NCBI GenBank assembly: GCA_900321665.1
Contig: ONWY01000048.1
Coordinates: 1-7,970, forward strand
DNA from: an uncultured Eubacteriales bacterium
GTDB taxonomy: Bacteria > Bacillota > Clostridia > Oscillospirales > Acutalibacteraceae
DNA: 7,970 bases
Direction: 5' to 3'
The notes beneath the pieces are model-generated. The model saw only the letters and a list, made by a program, of their open reading frames with translations. It was not told the origin of the DNA and did not search any database. Of the stretch, positions 1-6,700 are shown piece by piece. A program made the position numbers and the translations under genes. Numbering within the stretch: position 1 is the stretch's first letter; the number at the start of each line of letters is the position of its first letter.

Positions 1-1848
1 CGAGGAGGGATTATATTGCCAAATGCCGTATTTTTCGGCGCCCTTTGCCGCCTTCCAGCTCAGTGTTGCCGAAGCGGTGGTCGCCGTTATCGCATACTGC
101 GGTTTTTCCGGCAGGGTGTATGCCGACAGATTGCTTTTTTCGGTATATGCACTGCCACCGCCGGCAATATCAAACGCTCTGACAAGGAAAGTATATTGCG
201 CATTTGCCGCCAAGCCTGTGACGGTATAGGATGTTTTAGTCGTTTCGGCAATGCGCGCATACTGCTTGCTTGCCGTGTTATAGGAATACACTCTGTAAGC
301 CTGCGCGCCGGGTACCGCGCTCCAGCTGATACCGATGCGCTTATCGCCGCTGCTTAAAGTGAATTTCGGCGCATCAATCCTGCCCGCACAAGCCAGCTCC
401 ACATAGCCGATAGAGCCGCTGTCGGTCTTTGCCTGAAATACGGAGGAGCCGATTTGATTGCCCGATGCCACACCGCTTTTTACGGTTACCGCTGCATTTA
501 CCGTTTCGCTCGCAAGTGCATAGGAGCAGGTGGAAGTGCGCAGCTTCGGTTTGAGCACAAGGGTGGCGCCCTTTTGCACAGTCAGCTTTTGCGCAAAGTT
601 GACATAATCCGAGTGCACATAGCCGGTTTTGCCTCTTTGGGCACCGTTTAACACCTTTACCTTGAACCACGCGCCGGAGCGCCCGTTATATTGCAGCAAA
701 ACGCCTCTTTTGATACCCGCCTTCTTGCTGTAGCTTGTGCCGGCACCGCTCCTGAGCGCCAGCTCGGAGGAGACCTGCGCATTGACAAAGACATAGTCCG
801 TGCTCTCGGCGGCGTTTTTAAATTTTAAATCCTGTGCTTCGTAATCCACCTTAGAAAGGTTTTCATACACCGGAAGGTAGAACACATGCTTGCTCTCTAA
901 CACGCCCAAGGTGGTATAGTGCTTGTAGGTATAGCCGGATTCGTTGATAATCGCATCCACACCCTGCATATATTGGTGCTCATAGAAGCCGTAGGGGCTG
1001 CCGGGGTTGACCTGGTACTTTTGGAAATAGTTGGTATATTGCCCTTTCTTAATGTAATTTTGTGCAATAAACTTAATGCCGCCCTCAAGCGCTGCCTTCG
1101 GGTTGGTCCAGCCGTGGTTATAGGCATATTTGGCGCCGTTTTCCGGAGCTGTCGCATTCGCGGTCGGGTAGGCACCGATGCTGAAGAAGTTATACACGGT
1201 TTTGCCTTTATACGGATATCCCTTGGCGAGCTTCACCGGGTACAGCGCGCCCACCTCATTGGTGATTCTCGAAATGATAAAGAGCGCATCCACATTGTTT
1301 GCCTTGCATGCATCTAAAATAATTTGCGAGTAATAATAGCTTTTTCCGCTGACAGTGCAGGTCTTTTTATACATAAAGGAATAAGCGGCCTCCAATGCCT
1401 TCTCAAGCTTATCTCTGGTATAAAAGGACTTGGCATTTAGATATTCAAATTGAAAAATCAGGTTTTCTTTTAAAAAGTTTGTCGGGTCCATGCACTCTGC
1501 AATGTAATCATAAGAAGCGCAGCGCGTGCCGTCGGAAATGGCATGATACTTCGCATTGGGGCAGTCTGCCTGGCAGGCTCTGGAATCCTTTGCCGAGCTG
1601 ACCAACACCGTGCACTCCTGCTTGCGGCAATCGTGCTCGGCGTTTAAGCAGGTGGCAAAGTTTTTGCCGACACTCACCCGCTTAAATTCCCAATTCGGGT
1701 GCGCCTTGTGCAGCGCGGTCAGCGAAGCTTTATAGGAATCGGGGAAAGCGGCTAACACCGCAGCAAAATCATCCGCCGCAGCGGTGCCCTGCGCCATGCT
1801 GCCGCATATGATAATGACAGATAGTAACAAAGCAATCCATCGTTTCAT
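1..1848 (-). CDS. Secreted glucosaminidase-type cell wall hydrolase with SH3 and fibronectin III domains (3' end cut by window)
   Basis: The frame runs without a stop from an ATG at 1848 to the window edge, giving 616 residues and no C-terminus. Residues 1-24 form a signal peptide: a KR start, a hydrophobic core (ALLLSVIIICG), then a small-residue region (GTAAA). Residues about 31-136 match the N-terminal region of many clostridial glucosaminidases (FPDSYKASLTALHKAHPNWEF, and later MDPTNFL...IFQFEYL). The catalytic domain spans about 137-300: ISRITNEVG carries the probable catalytic Glu198, followed by the hallmark YNFFSIGAY at 219-227 and NHGWTNPKAALEGG. This implies cleavage of N-acetylglucosamine linkages in peptidoglycan outside the membrane. 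Residues about 352-420 look like a bacterial SH3 domain (ALRSGAGTSY, GKTGYVHSDYV). A beta-rich stretch follows, then a fibronectin III domain at about 491-578 and the start of a second. The start is supported by AAGGTGG five bases before the ATG and by the promoter at 1886-1914. Unusual: seven cysteines at residues 67-119. The family call is firm; the exact linkage cut is inferred. Confidence 0.9.
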   Translation of the reverse strand, partial: MKRWIALLLSVIIICGSMAQGTAAADDFAAVLAAFPDSYKASLTALHKAHPNWEFKRVSVGKNFATCLNAEHDCRKQECTVLVSSAKDSRACQADCPNAKYHAISDGTRCASYDYIAECMDPTNFLKENLIFQFEYLNAKSFYTRDKLEKALEAAYSFMYKKTCTVSGKSYYYSQIILDACKANNVDALFIISRITNEVGALYPVKLAKGYPYKGKTVYNFFSIGAYPTANATAPENGAKYAYNHGWTNPKAALEGGIKFIAQNYIKKGQYTNYFQKYQVNPGSPYGFYEHQYMQGVDAIINESGYTYKHYTTLGVLESKHVFYLPVYENLSKVDYEAQDLKFKNAAESTDYVFVNAQVSSELALRSGAGTSYSKKAGIKRGVLLQYNGRSGAWFKVKVLNGAQRGKTGYVHSDYVNFAQKLTVQKGATLVLKPKLRTSTCSYALASETVNAAVTVKSGVASGNQIGSSVFQAKTDSGSIGYVELACAGRIDAPKFTLSSGDKRIGISWSAVPGAQAYRVYSYNTASKQYARIAETTKTSYTVTGLAANAQYTFLVRAFDIAGGGSAYTEKSNLSAYTLPEKPQYAITATTASATLSWKAAKGAEKYGIWQYNPSS

Positions 1849-1885
1849 CTTTCCACCTTCTTTAAAGCAATACTAATACAGTTTA

Positions 1886-1914
1886 ATTATATATGATTAA
1901 AACATTATTTTCAA
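1886..1914 (-). promoter_or_regulatory. Sigma-A type promoter of the glucosaminidase gene
   Basis: On the minus strand, TTGAAA (1914-1909) and TATAAT (1891-1886) are separated by exactly 17 bases, one mismatch from the -35 consensus and a perfect -10. The surrounding DNA is very AT-rich. Transcription would begin near 1879, giving a leader of about 30 bases before the ATG at 1848, with the ribosome binding site at 1859-1853. No operator-like repeat is evident around it. Confidence 0.82.
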
Positions 1915-1995
1915 TTTACTAAGTGATTACAAAAGGTAACGGCGCGTTATTTTTTCTCCTTTTTTGTATAACACACTCATCAAATAACACAAGGT

Positions 1996-2021
1996 GCGTA
2001 AGTCCGAATAGGGGCTTACGC
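1996..2021 (+). terminator. Orphan terminator-like hairpin
   Basis: GCGTAAGTCC (1996-2005) pairs with GGGCTTACGC (2012-2021) across a six-base loop, with one G-U pair. On the plus strand it is followed by GTCTTCTTTTATA, a pyrimidine-rich tract resembling an imperfect intrinsic terminator. On the minus strand one pair becomes a C-A mismatch and there is no T tract. No plus-strand gene lies upstream in the window, and it lies upstream of, not inside, the leader of the glucosaminidase transcript. It may stop antisense transcription, be a leader element of the decayed plus-strand transporter gene, or be left from a lost gene. The structure is clear; its role is not. Confidence 0.45.
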
Positions 2022-2100
2022 GTCTTCTTTTATACGATAGCATACCGGTTTATATTTAGCTGATTTGTTCTTAAAAGAGAAAAAAGCATAACCATTTTTA

Positions 2101-2320
2101 GCAAAAAAAACAATCGGCAGCTTAATGCGCAAATTTTTCCTACCGTGCATTATCTCTCTTTTAGTCGGCGCGCTGTATCATCTTGCCGACCCAATCTTTA
2201 TTGCCAACGCTTCTGCTTAGCGCCTTCGGCAACGCCGCCCATACGGTGGTTTTCCCGCTGACAGCCATCATACGGAGCCTGCTTGATTCTATCGACAGAA
2301 AAGAGCCTCAATTATGTTGA
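2101..2320 (+). pseudogene. Frameshifted, truncated remnant of a MATE-family multidrug efflux transporter
   Basis: Two adjacent plus-strand frames together spell the first transmembrane region of a MATE (multi-antimicrobial extrusion) transporter. Positions 2125-2217 read MRKFFLPCIISLLVGALYH and then LADPIFIANASA, ending at TAG 2218-2220. The frame from 2216 continues as LSAFGNAAHTVVFPLTAI. Intact family members run these two segments together (ALYNIVDQIFIAN...YLG.FGNAANTVVFPLTV). The junction fits a two-base deletion or a one-base insertion at about 2214-2218. After FPLTAI the frame changes to RSLLDSIDRKEP and stops at 2318-2320, so about 400 residues of a normal transporter are absent. That tail may be the old C-terminus fused by an internal deletion, but this is a guess. 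There is no convincing ribosome binding site before 2125, and an in-frame stop lies at 2089-2091. The family call rests on motif memory over about 48 residues. Confidence 0.72.
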
Positions 2321-2332
2321 GACTCTCTTTTT
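2302..2332. terminator. Bidirectional intrinsic terminator overlapping the cca stop codon
   Basis: A 10-base-pair stem is formed by 2302-2311 and 2317-2326 around a five-base loop. On the minus strand all ten pairs form (one is G-U), but the U run after it is short (UUU, then C). On the plus strand one internal pair is a mismatch, but the hairpin is followed by CTTTTT (2327-2332). It probably ends the cca transcript leftwards and once ended the plus-strand transporter gene. The cca stop codon (2310-2308) lies inside the stem. Confidence 0.75.
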
Positions 2333-3498
2333 AAAAGTGCTTCCTTTTCATTTTTTACCTCGCCGCGGATGACGGCTTCCAGCAGGCGCTCAAGCTCTCT
2401 GCTAAGCGCTTTCCCCGTTATCCCGCGCGCGAGTAAATCCTCTCCGCCAATGGCAAGCTCGCGCACACTAAGCGGCATTCGTGCCGCCTCTTCTACCGGA
2501 AAAGCCTGTGCGCGAAAGTCCTCCTCTAAGAGCGCGTGCATGCGCAAAAGCGCTTTCATACAAGCAACATCTATATTGTTTTGATGCATAAACATTGCCA
2601 AGCCGGAAGCGGTTGTCTGCTCTTGCGCCAATTCCTTTTGATACAGCTCTCCGAGCCGCTTTACATAGCGGTAGGTTTTGTTGTCGGGCTTTAGGCGCTG
2701 CAGGGCTGCCGCATCCTCGCCGGCAAACAACAGCGCCAGGCGGAAAATCGCTTCCCTTTCTCCCTCGAGCGCCCGAACCGCTCTCTCGCTCGGCGAAAAG
2801 CCAAACAAGGTTTCCCACAAGCAGGGAAACTGTGCCAAAACGCGCGCCGCCTCCTTACCGGAGAGCAGCTTTTTAAGCTCTGTATAAATGCGCTCGGCAG
2901 ATACACTTCGTATGCTTTGGACGTTTTTGCGAATGCTTGCTGCTGTCTGCGGCTCAATCTCAAAGCCGAGCACCGCGCTGAAGCGCAGCGCGCGCATGAT
3001 GCGCAGCGCATCCTCCCCAAAGCGCACATCGGCTTCGCCTACACAGCGAATGGTGCCGCTTTCTAAATCGCGCAGGGAATCAAAAGCATCCACCAGCCCT
3101 CTTGCGGGGCTGAATGCCAGCGCATTGACCGTAAAATCGCGGCGCGCCAAATCATCCTCTATGCGCCCGGAAAAATGCACGCTGTCGGGGTGACGATTGT
3201 CGCTATAGCCGCCATCAATGCGGTAAGTTGTGATTTCTATGGGTCTACGGTCAATAATCGGTGCTATCGTGCCGTGCTTTACCCCGGTGGTAATCAGCTT
3301 ATATCTCGGCTCAAACAGCGCTCTCGTTTGTGCCGGCAAGGCATTGGTGGTGATATCAAAATCCTCGGGCTGCAAGCCCAAAAGGGCATCGCGCACACAG
3401 CCGCCCACCAAATACGCTTCAAAGCCTGCTTCCTCCAGCGTATTCAGGGCAGTTTCAACCTGTGCGGGTATGAACATGTGAAAATCCTGCCGATTCAT
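2308..3498 (-). CDS. cca: CCA tRNA nucleotidyltransferase (class II, Gram-positive type)
   Basis: This 396-residue cytosolic enzyme adds or repairs the 3' CCA end of tRNA from CTP and ATP without a nucleic acid template. Visible class II motifs are LVGGCVRD at residues 30-37 (nucleotide-binding GG and RD), EDFDITT at 45-51 with the metal-binding Asp46 and Asp48, TGVKHGT at 71-77, RRDFTVNALA at 119-128 (base selection and arginine contact region), and EDALRIMRALRF at 162-173 (nucleobase template motif). The remainder is the helical neck, body and tail. Length is normal for the Gram-positive type, and no HD phosphohydrolase domain is present. The start at 3498 is preceded by GAGGTG at seven bases. 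An ATG at 3477 (MFIPAQV) would begin nearer the usual family N-terminus but has a weaker site. It lies 50 bases after a small peptide gene with no terminator between them, so it is probably cotranscribed, and ends in the hairpin at 2302-2332. A poly(A) polymerase is less likely from length and lineage. Confidence 0.95.
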   Translation of the reverse strand: MNRQDFHMFIPAQVETALNTLEEAGFEAYLVGGCVRDALLGLQPEDFDITTNALPAQTRALFEPRYKLITTGVKHGTIAPIIDRRPIEITTYRIDGGYSDNRHPDSVHFSGRIEDDLARRDFTVNALAFSPARGLVDAFDSLRDLESGTIRCVGEADVRFGEDALRIMRALRFSAVLGFEIEPQTAASIRKNVQSIRSVSAERIYTELKKLLSGKEAARVLAQFPCLWETLFGFSPSERAVRALEGEREAIFRLALLFAGEDAAALQRLKPDNKTYRYVKRLGELYQKELAQEQTTASGLAMFMHQNNIDVACMKALLRMHALLEEDFRAQAFPVEEAARMPLSVRELAIGGEDLLARGITGKALSRELERLLEAVIRGEVKNEKEALLKRESQHN

Positions 3499-3548
3499 TG
3501 CTTCACCTCTTACCGGTATGAACCAAATAGGTGTTTTTCGTTTCCTTT

Positions 3549-3695
3549 TTAATCAATCCCGAGCGGCATCTCGCCGCTGTCCCAGCCGCCGCCTTCGCTT
3601 GCCTCCGGGTCGTACCCCGCGGAAGCGGCTAAAATATCGCTTTGCAAAAAGTGCACCGATTCCATTTGCGGCGCCTGATATTCTGCTTTTTTCAT
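3549..3695 (-). CDS. Small acidic, Gly-rich peptide of unknown function, coupled to the giant surface protein
   Basis: A 48-residue peptide starts MKKAEYQAPQMESVHFLQSD, continues ILAASAGYDPEASEGGG, and ends WDSGEMPLGID. There are two consecutive ATGs (3698 and 3695). The second is chosen because AGGAG at 3706-3702 stands six bases before it but only three before the first. The head, with an (E/K)Y..P.(M)E.V.F pattern followed by D(I/V)(L/I)..S, resembles a type of tiny hypothetical protein I recall as common in gut Clostridia and Bacteroidetes; the function is unknown to me. The tail is acidic and Gly-rich, with no cysteine, no transmembrane segment and no signal peptide. The site begins one base after the stop codon of the giant protein gene, implying translational coupling. 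It could be a leader-core peptide, a chaperone-like partner, or a conserved peptide with another role; no modification enzyme is in the window. Confidence 0.72.
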   Translation of the reverse strand: MKKAEYQAPQMESVHFLQSDILAASAGYDPEASEGGGWDSGEMPLGID

Positions 3696-3701
3696 CATTC
3701 G

Positions 3702-3706
3702 CTCCT
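3702..3706 (-). promoter_or_regulatory. Ribosome binding site of the small peptide gene
   Basis: AGGAG lies in the 12-base gap between the giant protein's TAA (3710-3708) and the second ATG (3695), six bases before that ATG. It is the strongest match to the anti-Shine-Dalgarno sequence at a gene start in this window. It decides between the two tandem ATGs and shows that this short frame is a real gene and not a chance opening. Confidence 0.8.
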
Positions 3707-3707
3707 A

Positions 3708-6700
3708 TTAATTAAAATATTCTTTTGCATTTGTATGGTAAACCACAAGCGCTTTTGCAAGCTGTTTGATTGCCGCGCTTGCGCCGCTGCCGTCACCGAG
3801 CACGATACCGCAGTAATCGAGCACGCTGCAGGTGATCACCGAGCCGCCGTAGCTTACCGTGATTTGCTCCCCGAAATCGGCGGCATCAATGCTGCCGAGC
3901 TCCACAAAGTATTGCTTTGCGCCACCCTTTGTGATGTATTTCAGCGCCGCTTTACCCCTGCTCGCTTCGGGCGCTGCCGGGGTATCGGTTGCCCCTGCGG
4001 TGTTAAGGTAAAGGCGCAGCCTTGCATCCTTCGTGCAGACAAAGGAAAGGGAGCTGAATTTTATCATCCCGCTGTTGTCCGCGCTATGGTGCGGGGTAGC
4101 GGTAGCTGCCGCAATCTGTGCCTTCACTTGCTCGCTCTCACAGCTCACCTTAACCGTTTCATAATTTGCAAACACACCCTGTGCCGCTTCTGCATAGGCA
4201 ACAAGGCTGTGGGCGAGGGTTTTGAGCTGTGCCGCCTTTTCCTCGCTGCCTGCATATGCTGCAAGTTCACCTTCGCTCATCCCTGTCACCTTATCGCAAT
4301 AGGTCTTTGCGCTGTAATCGAATGCTTCAAGCACATTTCCCGCGCCGTCTAATATTTCGATATGCGTCGCTTCCGCTATCTGCGCCGGGGCTTGCGACAC
4401 GGTCAGCTTCACCCTGCCGCTTGCCGCGTCATACACCGCCGCGGGGATATCGCTTAAATCAATAAGCTGTGTTTGCGGTGCGTGCTCCTCTTTTTCGTTG
4501 ACTGTGTTATAGCTGTATACAATCTTTGCCGCGCCTTCATAGGCACTATAGTCAATATAATAGTGAGAGGTGATATCGCTGCCAAGCGTGAGGTTGACTG
4601 CGTTTTCGGCTTTTTCGCCGACTGTTTTCACATCGGTATAGGTTTTGCCTGCCATGTCTGCCTTTGCAACATAGGTTCTTACCGCATCTTTCACTCCGAC
4701 ATCAATATGCGCTGCCACCGCCTGCCGATGTTGACAGCGAGAATCGGTGCAGGTAAACACAGCTTCGGCACTGCTGAAATCTTCCGCCCATGTCCACTCC
4801 GGCTCGCCGAAACGGTGCGCATCGGTAAAGCAATATTCCGTGCTCGTGCACATGGAATTGTCGTTGTCGAGCACCGTGGCATGCTTCAGATAAAAGCGCG
4901 CATTCATATGATTCAGTGAGCCGTAACCAAGGGTTACGCTTCCCTCTCGTTGCAAGTGCAAATCAATCGTATACCCGCCGGGAGAGTTTGCCCAAGAGAA
5001 GGCATATGAACCAAGCTCCTTCAAGCCCGAGGTGTCGCCCGTTACCTCCGTTACCCAAAGAGTATAGAAGGTGTATCGCTCTATTTTTTCAATATTTTCA
5101 TTTAGTACAAGCGAAAATTGCGATTTTTCGCCGGTGTAGAATATCTCTTTATCGCTGCTGCCGACAACGGTAATTTTTTTGCCGTTATAGGTTTTGGGGA
5201 TGACCAGCTCCGTCATGCCCGCTGTCGGCCCCGTGAAGTGATTGATTTGGTAGGTATCGTTACTTAAAAGATGAAATTCAAAGTAGGAAAGTGCAACGCT
5301 TTCGAGCGCCTCCCCGAGGTTACCGGCAGCATCGACAGCATACTTTGTGCCGTCCTGCGCGGCAAAGTGCCGCACCGTGCCCGGGATATAGGCGCCGCTT
5401 TCATCGATATACGGCTCTGTTTGCTCAACCATGCTGCCCTTAACAAACACGGCGCTGACCGTGACGCCGGCGGCAGGCATAGTAAAGGTGCCGTCTGAAA
5501 GTGCAATATCATTCCCCTGCGCATCGCGCACTGCGAGCGAAGCGAGCACCGCGCCTTCATCGGCTTTTACATTTAGGCTTACCGTATCACCGTAATGCGC
5601 ACTTGCCGCACCTGTCACCGCTCCGTTTTCGCTTGGTGCATAGGTAATGCTGTAATCCTCCTGCACAAAGGAAGCGCTGACAGTGACATCGCTTTCGGGC
5701 ATTTTAAATTTATGATTTTCTATTTCAATTTCATTATCTTTCTCATCTGTTGCCGTGAGAGTATCTAACGCATAGCCTGTTTCGGGCGCCACGCTCAGGG
5801 CAATATATTCTCCTGCCTTTGCCTTGCTAAGCTCAGTGCTGAGGGAGCCGTGCGCACTCTCTTTTACGGTGATGTCCCATAAAATTTTTGTGGTGTGTGT
5901 TGCAGTGTAGGTTTTACCCTCTAACCGACAAGTTGCAGTGGAGGTTCTGATGTTGTCTTTATCCTCCACGCTCACCTTGGCATTGATTTGTACCTTTTCA
6001 CCGCAATCGCTGCAAGTGAACACAGCAACCGCATTGCAGTAGGCATCAGCCCAAATCCATTCCGGTTCACCGTAGCGATGTTCCGAAGCGGCAGTAAGCG
6101 TTTTGCCCGCAAGCGCTTCTGCCTGTGCGGCAGTCAATACGCCTTTATAAAGATTTCCTTCGTCATCTTTTACCGCTTGCCCTTCGACAATGCTGACTTC
6201 TTCACTCTCTAACTTGTCAAAGTGAATGGTATCGTCCGCCATCTGCCAACCGAGTTGTAAGCTCTTGTTGAGCGGCAGGTCGCCGATTGCCGTATTGCCG
6301 CCGAGGATAGCGGCTCTGTCACAAACCAAAACAGCCGCTTTAAAGGTACCGCCGCTCACTACGCAGTTTTTGGTGGATTCAAAAAAGCCTGTTTCACTGT
6401 CAACCACACCGCCGTATTGTGCAAAGTCCGTTAAAACCGTGTGGCGCTTGCCGAGAAGTAAAGTACCTGTTTGCTGTTTTTGCCCGTATACACTGAGGGT
6501 GGAGGTAGTGCCCTCCTTCGTTATCAGGCAATCAATATGCTCTAAGTCATAGTGGCTGTAGCCTTGGTAGAAAGAGAAAGTGGCACCGTCCGCCAAAATG
6601 AGGTTCACATCGCCGGAGATGGTCATTTTTTCAATAGATTGAACATCGCTATCCACCACATACCAACCGGCAGTCAGCTCAAGGTTGGTGTGCGTCAAGC

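Noticed and set aside
919..1317. Plus-strand hydrophobic open frame of 132 codons.
   Set aside because: It is antisense to the catalytic domain of the glucosaminidase, whose motifs are unmistakable.
1967..1972. Plus-strand TATAAC as a -10 promoter box for the transporter remnant.
   Set aside because: No acceptable -35 box stands at 16-18 bases, and AT-rich DNA gives such hexamers by chance.
3549..3695. RiPP or bacteriocin precursor.
   Set aside because: There is no cysteine, no double-glycine leader and no modification, export or immunity gene in the window, so only 'unknown peptide' is supported.
3642..4352. Plus-strand open frame of 236 codons.
   Set aside because: It is antisense to the well-supported C-terminal domain, has unnatural composition (many Cys and His in a hydrophobic context), and has no ribosome binding site.
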